The translations under genes and the position numbers were made by a program. Below, in pieces: positions 8,669-18,175 of a stretch of 64,000 bases of DNA. The DNA is taken from assembly GCF_019702925.1 (NCBI RefSeq), contig NZ_AP024713.1, positions 806,001-870,000 of the forward strand. The letters run 5' to 3'. This stretch comes from Campylobacter sp. 19-13652 (lineage in GTDB: Bacteria > Campylobacterota > Campylobacteria > Campylobacterales > Campylobacteraceae). Position 1 is the stretch's first letter. Each line of letters begins with the position of its first letter. Below the pieces are notes generated by a model. The model did no database searches, was not told where the DNA came from, and was given only the letters and a program-made list of their open reading frames with translations.

Positions 8669-10605
8669 GGCTCATTTGGCAGGGCGTGCGGCTCTCCAAA
8701 TAGCCGTGCTAGCTCATCTAGTACGAGCATTTCTTTGCGCGCCTTTGCCTCTTCCTCGCTTTTTGGCTTAAGCATAGCACTTAGATTAAATTCCGTTTTT
8801 TTCTCATTCTGGCTAGTTTTTGGCTCTATTTTTGCCGTATCAGCGCTATCATTGCTAAGCCTAGCCAAATCAGCGTCAAGCTCATCTAAACCGTCAAATT
8901 CATTAAGCTCGTATTCATTTGCTCCGCTATTGCTTGCTTGATGCTGTGGTATTTGCTCTATTTCTGGGTCTGGGTCGTATTTAGTTTGGGGTATGCTTGT
9001 GGCTTGCTGCTCTTGGTTTGCGTCTTTGGCTTGTGGCTTGCTTACCTGGGTTAAATTTACTTGCTCTTTTATCTGCTCGTATGAATTTTGATTAGTAGCT
9101 TGCCCCATAGGCTCTAATACAGGTTCTATGCTCTGCTTTGGCTCAGCTTTGTTCTGGCTGTCTTGGGGCTTTGGGGAGCTTGTTATTTGACTACTGGGAG
9201 GCTTGCTTTGGCTAGTGGCTGGCTTTATGGCTATGCTAGCCTCTGCACCAAAAAGAGATCTAAGAAGCGATAAAATTATCTTTGAGCTTTCTCTTAGCTT
9301 TGCTTGTTGCGCGCCAGTAGCATGGGAGGTTAGGTGCATTATTTTTCCGTCAAAGCTTATAAATTTAATACTCGCCTCAAAGCACTCACCAAGCGAGTAA
9401 TCTCTATCATAAAGCCTCTCTAAAAGCATATCATAAGCATTTGGCTGCCTTGCTGGTGCGGGGGCTGGCGACTGGCTAGCTGGGGTTTGGTTTTGAGGTT
9501 TTTGCATTTCTTGCTGGCTAGTTTGCTGGCTTATTAAGGGCACACTTAAACTTTCGCTTTGAGCTATTATAGCCTCATCTATCTCTTTTAGGCTCATTGC
9601 CTCTATCATCATAAACATCATCAAACTTAAAATAAAGCCATTATCAGTGCTAACTCCTAGCATTGATTTGCTCTTTGATAGTATGCGGAAAAATCTCTCA
9701 TAAACAAGTAGCGAAAACTTAGGGTCGTTTGCTAAAAACTTCTCTTTTAAATTTGCTATCATCTCATCTATCATCATCTCCGCGTCTATACCGTCAAGTT
9801 CTGCTATTAGGGTTTTTACGCTGTTTTTATCTTTTATGGAGATTGTGTTTAGGATTTGCTCTATTTTTTCAGGGTCAAGTAGCCCCAGCATTTGGGCTAC
9901 GCCCTGCTGGCTTATGCGCTCATTTCCTGCGTAGATTATGGCTTGATCTAGCAGCGTAAGCGTATCTCGCAGACTACCACTGCCACTGCGAGCTAGTATC
10001 TCAAGCGCGCCCAGCTCATACGCCACGCCCTCTTTATTTAGGATAAATTCCAAATGCTTTACTATGGCGTAGCGGCTTATTTGCTTAAACCTAAAATGCT
10101 GCGTACGGCTAAGCACCGTAGCTGGCAGCTTAAGTGGATCAGTCGTAGCTAGGATAAATTTCACATAGCTAGGCGGCTCTTCAAGTGTCTTTAAAAGCGC
10201 ATTAAATGCCTCTTTTGTCAGCATATGCACCTCGTCTATGATAAAAATTTTAAACCTAGCAGCCGAGGGTGTGTAGCGGGTTTGTTCTATTAGCTCTCTT
10301 ATGTCGTCTATTTTTCGGTGGCTTGCGGCGTCCATTTCTATTATGTCTATGTGTCTGCCTTCGTTTGCCATTATGCAGTGAGGACATGTCTCGCAAGGCA
10401 TGGGTGTAGGACCATGCTCACAAACGAGCGCTTTTGAGAAAATTCTAGCAGATGAGGTCTTGCCACTTCCGCGAAGTCCAGAAAACAGATATGCGTGGCT
10501 TATACGCCCCTCTTTTAGAGCGTGCATAAGGCTTTTGCTTACGGCTTCTTGACCGATTAGGGCTTCGAAATTTTTAGGGCGATATTTAAGTGCTAGTGCT
10601 TCCAA
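8665..10605 (-). CDS. dnaX: DNA polymerase III subunit gamma/tau
   Basis: Clamp-loader ATPase of the replicase. Domain I has Walker A GLRGSGKT (residues 43-50), a four-cysteine zinc site (C62, C71, C74, C77), Walker B IDEVHML and sensor/arginine-finger region. Domains II-III run to about residue 345. A Gln/Pro/Ser-rich linker of some 60 residues and a second one (about 440-560) flank a short folded block, and the C-terminus ends in a conserved-looking acidic helix. At 646 residues this is a tau-length protein. I saw no obvious slippery site that would make a short gamma form. The 3' end overlaps the AI-2E transporter gene tail to tail. Confidence 0.96.
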   Translation of the reverse strand: MEALALKYRPKNFEALIGQEAVSKSLMHALKEGRISHAYLFSGLRGSGKTSSARIFSKALVCEHGPTPMPCETCPHCIMANEGRHIDIIEMDAASHRKIDDIRELIEQTRYTPSAARFKIFIIDEVHMLTKEAFNALLKTLEEPPSYVKFILATTDPLKLPATVLSRTQHFRFKQISRYAIVKHLEFILNKEGVAYELGALEILARSGSGSLRDTLTLLDQAIIYAGNERISQQGVAQMLGLLDPEKIEQILNTISIKDKNSVKTLIAELDGIDAEMMIDEMIANLKEKFLANDPKFSLLVYERFFRILSKSKSMLGVSTDNGFILSLMMFMMIEAMSLKEIDEAIIAQSESLSVPLISQQTSQQEMQKPQNQTPASQSPAPAPARQPNAYDMLLERLYDRDYSLGECFEASIKFISFDGKIMHLTSHATGAQQAKLRESSKIILSLLRSLFGAEASIAIKPATSQSKPPSSQITSSPKPQDSQNKAEPKQSIEPVLEPMGQATNQNSYEQIKEQVNLTQVSKPQAKDANQEQQATSIPQTKYDPDPEIEQIPQHQASNSGANEYELNEFDGLDELDADLARLSNDSADTAKIEPKTSQNEKKTEFNLSAMLKPKSEEEAKARKEMLVLDELARLFGEPHALPNEP

Positions 10606-10648
10606 GCTTGCGTCCTTTGTTAAATTTTGCAGGATTTTACTAAAAATT

Positions 10649-10657
10649 TGCTATAAT
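10649..10657 (+). promoter_or_regulatory. Extended -10 promoter for the lipoprotein-pyk unit
   Basis: TGCTATAAT is a perfect extended -10 (TGn plus TATAAT) located 28 bases before the small lipoprotein start and preceded by AT-rich sequence. It sits between the divergent dnaX and pyk units. Confidence 0.7.
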
Positions 10658-10684
10658 CTCGCTAAAAATTAAAGGCATAAAGTG

Positions 10685-10795
10685 ATGAAAAAATCCATTT
10701 TACTATTTCTATGCGCTTTATTTGCGCTTACTCTAACCGCTTGTGAGCGCAATGACTACCAGCATCCGATGTATCGTAGTAGCAAATCAAAATAA
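10685..10795 (+). CDS. Very small putative lipoprotein (36 residues)
   Basis: Short gene with an ATG at 10685 after a strong extended -10 promoter and AAAGG. The product begins MKKSILLFLCALFALTLTAC, a complete lipoprotein signal with lipobox LTAC (Cys20). Only 16 residues follow (ERNDYQHPMYRSSKSK). After acylation it would be a short, basic, membrane-anchored peptide. Function is unknown. It ends 9 bases before pyk with a good ribosome site between, so it is probably co-transcribed with pyk. The signal peptide and promoter make it likely to be real despite its size. Confidence 0.65.
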   Translation: MKKSILLFLCALFALTLTACERNDYQHPMYRSSKSK

Positions 10796-10804
10796 GGAGA
10801 GGGC

Positions 10805-12262
10805 ATGTCAAATAAAAAGACTAAAATCGTAGCCACGCTAGGGCCTGCAAGCGACAATATAGAGGTAATGGAGGCTATGGTAAAGGCTGGCGTAAATATC
10901 TTTCGTCTAAATTTTAGCCATGGCACTCACGAATATCACGCCAGCAATATAGCAAAAGTAAGAGAGCTTGAGGCAAAGCTAGGCGTTAGAATAGGTGTGT
11001 TGCAAGATATTTGTGGCCCAAAAATTCGTTGTGGTAAGCTTGCTGAGCCTTTTAATCTAAAGCGCGGAGATAGGCTTGATGTGTATGCAAGCGAACGTAT
11101 GGGTGAAATGGTAGAAAAATCACACTATGCAATAAGCATAAATCAGCCTCAAATCCTGCCTATGCTACGCGTGGGTGAGTATATTTATCTTTATGATGGT
11201 AGCATTAAAGCACGAGTAGTCGTTGAGGGTAGTAGCATGGTGCAAACCGTAATCGAAAATGACGGCGTGCTAAACTCAAATAAGGGCGTAAATTTCCCAA
11301 ATACTAAAATAGGCATAGATGTCATCACGCCAAAAGACCGTGAGGATATGGCATTTGGCGCAAAGCATGGGGTGGATTTTGTGGCTATTAGCTTTGTTCA
11401 GGATGCAAATGACGTTAAAAAGGCTAGGAGCGTGCTTTCTGGCTTTGGCTCAAAGGCGGTTTTAGTAGCTAAGATAGAGAAATTTGACGCTGTGGAAAAT
11501 ATAGACGAGATCATAAAAGAAAGCGACGCTATAATGGTAGCGCGTGGAGATTTGGGTATAGAGGTGCCATACTATAAAGTACCGATGCTTCAAAAATGCA
11601 TCATAAAAAAGGCAAACGCAGCCAGCAAGCCAGTCATCACAGCTACGCAAATGATGCTAAGCATGGCAGAGCATGAAACAGCCACAAGAGCAGAGATAAG
11701 CGATGTGGCAAATGCCGTGCTTGATGGAACTGACGCAGTGATGTTAAGCGAGGAGAGTGCGATAGGCAAAAACCCAGTCGCTGTGGTTGAGGCGATGAGT
11801 AATACCATAGTAGAAATTCAAAGCGTCTATCCGTATAATAAATTTGATGAGTTTACACCAAGCGATGAGACTGAAATGGTGGCGGCTTCTGCAGCTAGGC
11901 TTGCGGTAAATTTAGGCGTAGATGCGATGATAACCATAACAAGTACTGGAAAATCGGCTCTAAATTTATCCAAAAATCGTGCAAATATTGACATTATAGC
12001 CGTTACTCATGATGAGGTTGCTGCTCGTTCTCTCACCCTAGCGTGGGGCGTTACGCCAGCTTATATTTTGCCTAGAGATAGGCTTAGTAGCCTGCTGGCA
12101 AATACCGTAAAAATCGGCGTGGAAAAGGGCTTTATAAAGCATGGCAGAAGCTATCTTTTAACAGCAGGACATCCAGCTGGCGTGTCTGGTAGCACGGATT
12201 TAATCCGCATACTTCGCCAAGAACAGATTGAGTATTATCTCTCTGAGCCTAGCAAGGCGTAG
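10805..12262 (+). CDS. pyk: Pyruvate kinase
   Basis: Converts phosphoenolpyruvate and ADP to pyruvate and ATP. The 485-residue product carries NFSHGTHE (substrate loop), the AKIEKFDAVENIDEI active-site lysine region, ARGDLGIEVP, and the TATQMMLSM and TRAEISDVANA signatures, followed by the C-terminal allosteric domain. The start at 10805 lies behind AAGGAGAG. Campylobacter lacks phosphofructokinase, so the enzyme is thought to work at the lower end of gluconeogenic/anaplerotic metabolism. A small coupled frame follows two bases after the stop. Confidence 0.97.
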   Translation: MSNKKTKIVATLGPASDNIEVMEAMVKAGVNIFRLNFSHGTHEYHASNIAKVRELEAKLGVRIGVLQDICGPKIRCGKLAEPFNLKRGDRLDVYASERMGEMVEKSHYAISINQPQILPMLRVGEYIYLYDGSIKARVVVEGSSMVQTVIENDGVLNSNKGVNFPNTKIGIDVITPKDREDMAFGAKHGVDFVAISFVQDANDVKKARSVLSGFGSKAVLVAKIEKFDAVENIDEIIKESDAIMVARGDLGIEVPYYKVPMLQKCIIKKANAASKPVITATQMMLSMAEHETATRAEISDVANAVLDGTDAVMLSEESAIGKNPVAVVEAMSNTIVEIQSVYPYNKFDEFTPSDETEMVAASAARLAVNLGVDAMITITSTGKSALNLSKNRANIDIIAVTHDEVAARSLTLAWGVTPAYILPRDRLSSLLANTVKIGVEKGFIKHGRSYLLTAGHPAGVSGSTDLIRILRQEQIEYYLSEPSKA

Positions 12263-12264
12263 CT

Positions 12265-12474
12265 TTGAGCGAGCTTTTACTCCTTCAAATAGCCCAAAAT
12301 GCTAAAATTTATAGTGATGAGATTTTGGTAAATCCAAACATCATAAAACTGCTGCTAGCAAACGCTAGTAGCAGGGCTAATGAGATAGACGCCATTACCT
12401 TAGAAAACTGCAAAGAGTGCATTAAAAGCCTAAATTTAATCATATCAAAATCCCAGCTTAGCTCAAATTTTTAA
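12265..12474 (+). CDS. Small hypothetical protein downstream of pyk
   Basis: A 69-residue frame starting at TTG 12265, two bases after the pyk stop, so it could be translated by coupling. The product (MSELLLLQIAQNAKIYSDEI...) looks mostly helical, with leucine/isoleucine-rich stretches and no signal peptide or known motif that I recognise. Codon use resembles the neighbours. There is no independent ribosome site. It could be a real Campylobacter small protein or a chance frame. Confidence 0.45.
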   Translation: MSELLLLQIAQNAKIYSDEILVNPNIIKLLLANASSRANEIDAITLENCKECIKSLNLIISKSQLSSNF

Positions 12475-12570
12475 CTCTTAGCGATAATTTTTTATCAAAA
12501 GCACTGTTTAAATTCAGTTAAAATTCGATAAAATCATGGGTTAAATTTATACATAGGTAGGAGAATTTTT

Positions 12571-13803
12571 ATGTTTTTAGCTATCGCTAAACGATATTCA
12601 GACGGAAATTTAATGATTCAAATAATCATCGCCATGCTTCTTGGTGCTGGGCTTGGTGTATTTGGTAAGATATATGAGCTAAATGAGACCGTGGCTCTTG
12701 CGAACAATCTGGGCTTGCTTTTTGTCGGGGCTTTAAAGGCTATCGCACCTGTGCTAATTTTTATATTGATTTTAACCTCAATCGCAACAAAGCAAATAGG
12801 CGCTGCGAAGGGGCTTAAAAAAGTCATTATCATGTATTTGCTAGGCACTATGCTTGCGGCTTTTGTGGCTGTTGGGCTTAGCTTTATTTTTCCTATTAAG
12901 CTTAGTATAGCTGGCATTAATAGTGCCTCAGGAAGCCCAGTGCAGGCTCTGTCTGAAGTTATTCGCATACTTGCTTTTAAAATGGTGGATAATCCGATTA
13001 ATGCCCTAGCGAGCTCAAATTTTATCGGCGTGCTTACATGGGCTGTGGCTTTTGGTGTAGCTCTTAGGGGTTGTTCTCATGAGTTAAAGACTGTATTTTC
13101 AAACCTCTCAGACGCTGTTACAAAGATTATTAAATTTATCATTCGTCTAGCGCCATTTGGCATTTTTGGACTTGTTAGCTTTAGTGTGTATACTACAGGG
13201 CTTAATAGCTTATTAGAGTATGCTAAATTAGTGGTGCTAATTGTCCTTGCGAATGCTGTGGTAGCACTTATAATCTATCCTGCGATGCTTTATGCTTTTA
13301 TGAGGAAAAATCCATATCCGCTTGTATTTACATGCTTAAAAGATAGTGGAGTTATGGCGTTTTTTACCAGAAGTTCAGCGGCAAATGTGCCTGTAAATTT
13401 ATCGCTTTGTAAAAAGCTCGGCTTAAATGAAAATCTATACTCCATCTCAATCCCCCTGGGGGCTAGTATAAATATGGGTGGGGCTGCGATTACAATTAGC
13501 ATTCTTGCTCTTGCTGCGGTTAATAGCATTGATGGCATTAGCGTGAGTTTTGGCGCAGCATTGCTGCTTAGTCTCGTTTCAGCTATAGGTGCATGCGGGG
13601 CTAGCGGCGTAGCAAGTGGTTCGCTTATGCTGGTGCCGCTTGCTTGTTCGCTTTTTGGTATAAGTAATGACATAGCACTTAAAGTCGTAACTATCGGCTT
13701 TATAATTAGCGTTATACAAGATAGCGTGGAAACTGCTGTAAATAGCGCCTCTGATGTTATGTTTACAGCAGCAGCTTCAATGAGTGAAAAGGAGATGGCA
13801 TGA
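12571..13803 (+). CDS. sstT: Sodium/serine-threonine symporter SstT
   Basis: Inner-membrane Na+-coupled transporter of the dicarboxylate/amino-acid:cation symporter family, expected to import L-serine and threonine, preferred carbon sources of Campylobacter. The 410-residue product has eight or more hydrophobic segments, the helical-hairpin motif [15 protein letters not shown] (the SSSAxxP-type substrate loop) and the [16 protein letters not shown] motif. The ATG at 12571 follows TAGGAGA. It overlaps pepF by 4 nt (ATGA), so serine uptake and peptide breakdown are co-expressed. The same pair is adjacent in C. jejuni. Confidence 0.92.
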   Translation: MFLAIAKRYSDGNLMIQIIIAMLLGAGLGVFGKIYELNETVALANNLGLLFVGALKAIAPVLIFILILTSIATKQIGAAKGLKKVIIMYLLGTMLAAFVAVGLSFIFPIKLSIAGINSASGSPVQALSEVIRILAFKMVDNPINALASSNFIGVLTWAVAFGVALRGCSHELKTVFSNLSDAVTKIIKFIIRLAPFGIFGLVSFSVYTTGLNSLLEYAKLVVLIVLANAVVALIIYPAMLYAFMRKNPYPLVFTCLKDSGVMAFFTRSSAANVPVNLSLCKKLGLNENLYSISIPLGASINMGGAAITISILALAAVNSIDGISVSFGAALLLSLVSAIGACGASGVASGSLMLVPLACSLFGISNDIALKVVTIGFIISVIQDSVETAVNSASDVMFTAAASMSEKEMA

Positions 13804-15521
13804 GCACAAATAGCTGGGATTTTAGGGCTTTATTTGCCTCAAATGAGGAGTGTGAGCGCGAGGCGGATAGTCTAATAAAAGAGTGCGATGAATTTCAAAA
13901 CACCTACTCAGGCAAGCTTGATGGCTTAAGTGAGGATAAATTTAACGCCGCGCTTTTAGCCTATGAGGCGCTTAATGAGCGTATAGCTGGCGTGGCGACT
14001 TATGCGTTTTTGGTATTTGCTCAGGATACTAAAAACGGCGCATTTTACGCAAAGATAGACGAAAAGACTACGCTAGCGGCTGAGGGGCTTTTGTTTTTTG
14101 ATTTGGAATTTAACTCCTTAAGCGATGAAAAGGCAGCTATTTTTAGCGCAGCAAACGCAAAATATGCCTACTATCTTAAGCTTTTAAGAGAGCATAAACC
14201 ACACCAGCTCAAGCTAGAGCAGGAGCAGGTTTTACTTCGTGTTTCAAGTACTGGAGCGCAGGCATTTGCTAGGCTTTTTGATGAGACGTTTTCTAAGATG
14301 AGGTTTAAATTTCAAGATAAAAATCTAAGCGAGGAGGAGATACTCTCAAAGCTTTATGACCCAAATCGCGAAGTAAGAAAAGAGGCAGCTCTTAGCCTAA
14401 GCGCAACGCTGGAGCAAAATCAGCACCTGCTAGTTTATATTTATAATATGATTCGTGCTGATTTAGCCACGCAGTGCGAACTTCGCGACTATGATAGCCC
14501 AGAAGCACCTCGCCATCTTGATAATCAGATTAAAAAGCAAAGCGTTGACTCGCTTATAAATTCAGCCCAAACTAGCTTTGATTTAGTCAGCAGATATTAT
14601 CATAAAAAGCGCGAATTATTAGGGCTTGAGCAGCTTTATGATTACGATAGATATGCGCCTCTTAAGGATAGTGGCGCAAAGGTGGAATATGAAAAAGCAA
14701 AGCAGATTGTGCTTGAGGCTTTTAATGAATTTAGCCCACGTTTTGCAGATATTGCCAAGCGGGCTTTTAGCGAGGGCTGGATAGACGTGTATCCAAAGGA
14801 GGGCAAGCGAGGGGGTGCTTTTAGTCATGGTGCGGTATCTAGGGCGCATCCTTATGTTTTGCTTAATTATACAGATGAGATGCGAGATGTCTTTACTCTA
14901 GCACATGAGTTAGGGCATGCCATACATCAAAATCTAAGCTACTCAGTGGGATATCTAAACGCCGATACTCCGCTTACGACGGCTGAAACGGCTTCGGTAT
15001 TTTGCGAGATGCTTGTGTTTGATTATGTAAGAAGTGGACTGAGTAAAGAGGCTCATAGGGCGCTTTTAGCTCGTAAGCTTGAGGATATTTTTGCCACACT
15101 TTATCGTCAGATAAATTTCACTACATTCGAACGCGAGGTGCATGCTAAAAAAGGTGAATTAAGCGCTGATGAGTTTAATGAGCTTTGGCTTAAAGAGAGT
15201 AAGAAAATGTTTGGTGATAGCGTAACGCTAAATGAGTATTATAAAATTTGGTGGAGCTATATACCGCATTTTATCCATACTCCATTTTACTGCTATGCAT
15301 ATAGCTATGCGCAGTTGCTTGTGCTTGCACTTTTTGGGCTTTATAAAAGCGGAAAATGCGCTGACTTTGTATCAATTTACACAGAATTTTTAAGCTCAGG
15401 CGGAAGTAAATCGCCAGCTGAACTAGTGGCTATGTTTGGGTTTGATATTAATGATGATGAGTTTTGGCAGATAGGGCTAGAGCAGGTTAGGACTCTTGTA
15501 AAACAGTTTGAGGAGATGTAA
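13800..15521 (+). CDS. pepF: Oligoendopeptidase F (peptidase M3B)
   Basis: Cytoplasmic zinc metallopeptidase that cuts short peptides. The 573-residue product has the catalytic HELGH at residues 369-373 within [16 protein letters not shown], followed by the downstream glutamate region [13 protein letters not shown] that supplies the third zinc ligand. The N-terminal helical lobe is typical of the PepF family. The start overlaps sstT (ATGA) and the stop overlaps the next gene (TAATG), making a tight three-gene unit sstT-pepF-hypothetical. Confidence 0.94.
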   Translation: MSTNSWDFRALFASNEECEREADSLIKECDEFQNTYSGKLDGLSEDKFNAALLAYEALNERIAGVATYAFLVFAQDTKNGAFYAKIDEKTTLAAEGLLFFDLEFNSLSDEKAAIFSAANAKYAYYLKLLREHKPHQLKLEQEQVLLRVSSTGAQAFARLFDETFSKMRFKFQDKNLSEEEILSKLYDPNREVRKEAALSLSATLEQNQHLLVYIYNMIRADLATQCELRDYDSPEAPRHLDNQIKKQSVDSLINSAQTSFDLVSRYYHKKRELLGLEQLYDYDRYAPLKDSGAKVEYEKAKQIVLEAFNEFSPRFADIAKRAFSEGWIDVYPKEGKRGGAFSHGAVSRAHPYVLLNYTDEMRDVFTLAHELGHAIHQNLSYSVGYLNADTPLTTAETASVFCEMLVFDYVRSGLSKEAHRALLARKLEDIFATLYRQINFTTFEREVHAKKGELSADEFNELWLKESKKMFGDSVTLNEYYKIWWSYIPHFIHTPFYCYAYSYAQLLVLALFGLYKSGKCADFVSIYTEFLSSGGSKSPAELVAMFGFDINDDEFWQIGLEQVRTLVKQFEEM

Positions 15522-15979
15522 TGCTTAATGATTTATTAAACGATGATGGTTTTGCTCTTTTGATGAAAATGCACATTTATGAGGTTATAGAGTTTTTACT
15601 AAGAGACGGTACGCCGTTTGAGGTAGCGGCTTATCCTAGCTTTATAAGCTACGACCCAGAGCTTCCAGAACATATAAAACTACACCTCTCTTCAGAGAGG
15701 CTTACGCTATTTGCTCTGGCTGGGTATACATTTGAGAGTGCGGTTTTAACAGGCGACACACTTAGATTTGAGGCTGGATTTGGTAAGGCAGACTTTCCAT
15801 CAACTGTAAGTATGCCGCTATCTGCCATAGCTCAAATTTTAGTCGAAAAGCACCCGATTTTGGTAAATTTTTCAGTTTATAAGCAGCCTAAAAATCAAGA
15901 AAAAGAGCCAAATGATGATGAAAGCTCTTTTTCTGTGTTTAAAAATAATCCTTTAAATTCAGGATTTTTTAACGATTAA
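15521..15979 (+). CDS. Conserved hypothetical protein with an SspB-like core
   Basis: 152 residues, no signal peptide, coupled to pepF by a 1-nt overlap. It corresponds by position to C. jejuni Cj1100 (unknown function). Residues 61-106 follow the pattern of the ClpXP adaptor SspB: a hydrophobic strand, ALAGYTFESA, a strand with LRFEAGFG, then VSMPLSAIAQI, which resembles NARFGG...VSVPLAAVLAI of E. coli SspB. A charged linker (about 121-135) leads to a short distinct C-terminal peptide (SFSVFKNNPLNSGFFND), where SspB carries its ClpX-binding tail. The resemblance is from memory of the family and is weak in identity, so the function is inference. It ends before a hairpin. Confidence 0.6.
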   Translation: MLNDLLNDDGFALLMKMHIYEVIEFLLRDGTPFEVAAYPSFISYDPELPEHIKLHLSSERLTLFALAGYTFESAVLTGDTLRFEAGFGKADFPSTVSMPLSAIAQILVEKHPILVNFSVYKQPKNQEKEPNDDESSFSVFKNNPLNSGFFND

Positions 15980-15987
15980 ATTTATTA

Positions 15988-16019
15988 CCTTAGCGTTTTT
16001 ATCTCCTAATGCGCTAAGG
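15988..16019 (+). terminator. Hairpin ending the sstT-pepF unit
   Basis: An 8-bp stem, CCTTAGCG (15988-15995) with CGCTAAGG (16012-16019), has a 16-nt loop. It lies 9 bases after the stop of the SspB-like gene. The following sequence is only moderately T-rich, so it is a probable but not ideal terminator. Confidence 0.5.
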
Positions 16020-16114
16020 CTTGTTCTTGTCTTAGCATATGTGTTTAGGCTTAGCTTTATGAGACTTTTAACTTCGTTTTGATAAAATCTAGTATTATTT
16101 TAAGGAAAGTGCAA

Positions 16115-18175
16115 GTGAATATTTTAGACGGATTAAACGACTCTCAGCGCAATGCAGCGACGCACATAGATGGGGCTATGCTTATCCTAGCAGGCGCTGG
16201 AAGTGGCAAGACAAAGACCATTACTACGCGTTTGGCTTATCTTATTAGTGAGGTTGGCATAGACCCAGCTAGCACGCTTACTTTGACCTTTACCAATAAA
16301 GCAGCAAATGAGATGCGAATGCGTGCGCTATCTTTGCTAAACTCAAATAACATAAGCACTCAGCCGCTACTTTGTACTTTTCATAAATTTGGTTTACTTT
16401 TTTTAAAATTTCACATAAATGTGCTAGGACGAAAAAATAACTTTATAATAATCGACACAGACGATAAAAAGCGCATTATAAAAAGCTTTGAGTCAGACCT
16501 GCCCACCTCCGTGCTTTCAAGTGAGATAAGTAGCTACAAAAACTCTCTTTTAAGCGTTGATGACGTGTATAAAAATGCCACCGATTTAGGCAGTAAAGAG
16601 TATGGCAAGGAGGCATTTTACCAAAAGGCGGCAAAAATTTATGCTAGATATGAGGAGTATTTAGCGGCAAATAATTTAGTAGATTTTGATGATTTGCTTG
16701 TGCTTACTTATAAAATTTTAGACGCTGATGAGGGGCTAGCCAAAGAGATTTCAAACCGCTATAAATACATAATGGTTGATGAGTATCAAGATACAAACGA
16801 CCTTCAGTACAAGCTTTTAAAAAAGCTTTGTGCTACACACCAAAATCTCTGCGTAGTTGGCGATGACGATCAGAGTATTTACGGTTGGCGTGGGGCTAGG
16901 ATAGAAAATATTTTAAATTTCAAAGACCAGTTTAAGGATGTGCTTGTAGTAAAATTAGAGCATAACTACCGCTCAAGTGAGGCCATACTAAAAGCCGCTA
17001 ATGAGCTAATAGAGCATAATAGAGGCAGGCTTGGTAAAAGGCTTATAAGCACTAGAGGTAGCGGCGATGAGGTGGCTGTGGTAGAAAGCGCAGATGAAGC
17101 GTCCGAGGCTGGCAAGCTAGCGTCGCTTGTAAAAGAGCTAATAATTAAGGGGGTAAAGCCTAGCGAGATAGCCATACTTTATCGTGTAAATGCCCTCTCT
17201 CGCTCGCTTGAGGATGGACTGAGCCGCGAAAAAATCGCTTATAAAATGGTGGGTGGAGTTAAATTTTATGAGCGAGCTGAGATAAAAGACATAATAAGCT
17301 ATCTGCGTTTAGTGCTAAATAATAGCGATGATTTTTCGCTTAGGCGCATTATAAACCGTCCAAAACGTGGGCTTGGTAAGGTAAGCCTTGAACGGCTTGA
17401 GAGGGTTGCTTATGAGGATAAAAGCTCACTTTTTGAGGCGATAAATAGGGCTTCGCTTGAGTTTAGTAAAAAGGTACAAGAAGCGCTTTTTGATTTTGTA
17501 AAAAGTGTGGTAGAGCTTTCCAGTGTAAAGGATGTGGGCTTGCTGGTTGATGGGCTTGAGGATAAATTTGGCATTAAAAAATACTACGCAGCCTTGCCTG
17601 ATGGTAGCGAGCGCGCGGCAAATATCGATGAGTTTTATGCTATGCTTAAAGATCAAGCCAAAAACTCTCCCACATTTAGCATTGATGAGTTTTTAAACGA
17701 GCTAACTCTTACTAGTGAGGCTGATGCTATAAGCGATGAGGCGATTTCTATAATGAGTGTGCATGCTAGCAAGGGACTTGAGTTTGAGCATCTTTTTGTT
17801 ATAGGGCTTGAGGAGGGATTTTTTCCACTGCTTGGCGAGAGTAGCGATATAGAGGAGGAGCGACGGCTTGCCTATGTTGCCCTTACTCGTGCAAAATCAA
17901 AACTCACACTGTCTTTTGCTGCGTCTAGATTTTATAAAGGGCAGCGTGCCAGGCTTAATAAGAGCCGATTTTTAAGCGAAAGTGGTGTATGTGCTGGCTC
18001 ATTGGTGATACAAAAAAGTGATGAGTATAAAAAGGGCGACTTGGTTAAGCATAAAATTTTTGGCATAGGGCGTGTTACTGCCGTATCTAAGCGTGGTAAA
18101 GAGCATAAGCTTACTATAAATTTTGGCGGAAGTGTACGCGAAATTATGTCTAGCTTTGTGGAAAAGGCAGTATGA
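16115..18175 (+). CDS. UvrD/Rep-family superfamily 1 DNA helicase
   Basis: ATP-dependent 3'-5' helicase for repair or replication restart. The 686-residue product has the Q-motif LNDSQRNAA, Walker A AGAGSGKTKT, VDEYQDTN (motif II), GDDDQSIYGWRGA (motif III), the HNYRS motif IV, MSVHASKGLEFEHLF (motif V) and VALTRAKSKL (motif VI). The C-terminal 40 residues form a KGDLVKHKIFGIG-type SH3-like RNA-polymerase-binding tail as in PcrA/UvrD. The GTG at 16115 follows AAGGAAAG; the TTG at 16079 extends into untranslated leader. It is coupled to truB by a 4-nt overlap. UvrD versus Rep cannot be decided by eye. Confidence 0.93.
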   Translation: MNILDGLNDSQRNAATHIDGAMLILAGAGSGKTKTITTRLAYLISEVGIDPASTLTLTFTNKAANEMRMRALSLLNSNNISTQPLLCTFHKFGLLFLKFHINVLGRKNNFIIIDTDDKKRIIKSFESDLPTSVLSSEISSYKNSLLSVDDVYKNATDLGSKEYGKEAFYQKAAKIYARYEEYLAANNLVDFDDLLVLTYKILDADEGLAKEISNRYKYIMVDEYQDTNDLQYKLLKKLCATHQNLCVVGDDDQSIYGWRGARIENILNFKDQFKDVLVVKLEHNYRSSEAILKAANELIEHNRGRLGKRLISTRGSGDEVAVVESADEASEAGKLASLVKELIIKGVKPSEIAILYRVNALSRSLEDGLSREKIAYKMVGGVKFYERAEIKDIISYLRLVLNNSDDFSLRRIINRPKRGLGKVSLERLERVAYEDKSSLFEAINRASLEFSKKVQEALFDFVKSVVELSSVKDVGLLVDGLEDKFGIKKYYAALPDGSERAANIDEFYAMLKDQAKNSPTFSIDEFLNELTLTSEADAISDEAISIMSVHASKGLEFEHLFVIGLEEGFFPLLGESSDIEEERRLAYVALTRAKSKLTLSFAASRFYKGQRARLNKSRFLSESGVCAGSLVIQKSDEYKKGDLVKHKIFGIGRVTAVSKRGKEHKLTINFGGSVREIMSSFVEKAV

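Noticed and set aside
8665-10605. Programmed frameshift in dnaX making a gamma form
   Set aside because: No A-AAA-AAG type slippery heptamer with a following hairpin was recognised near the end of domain III.
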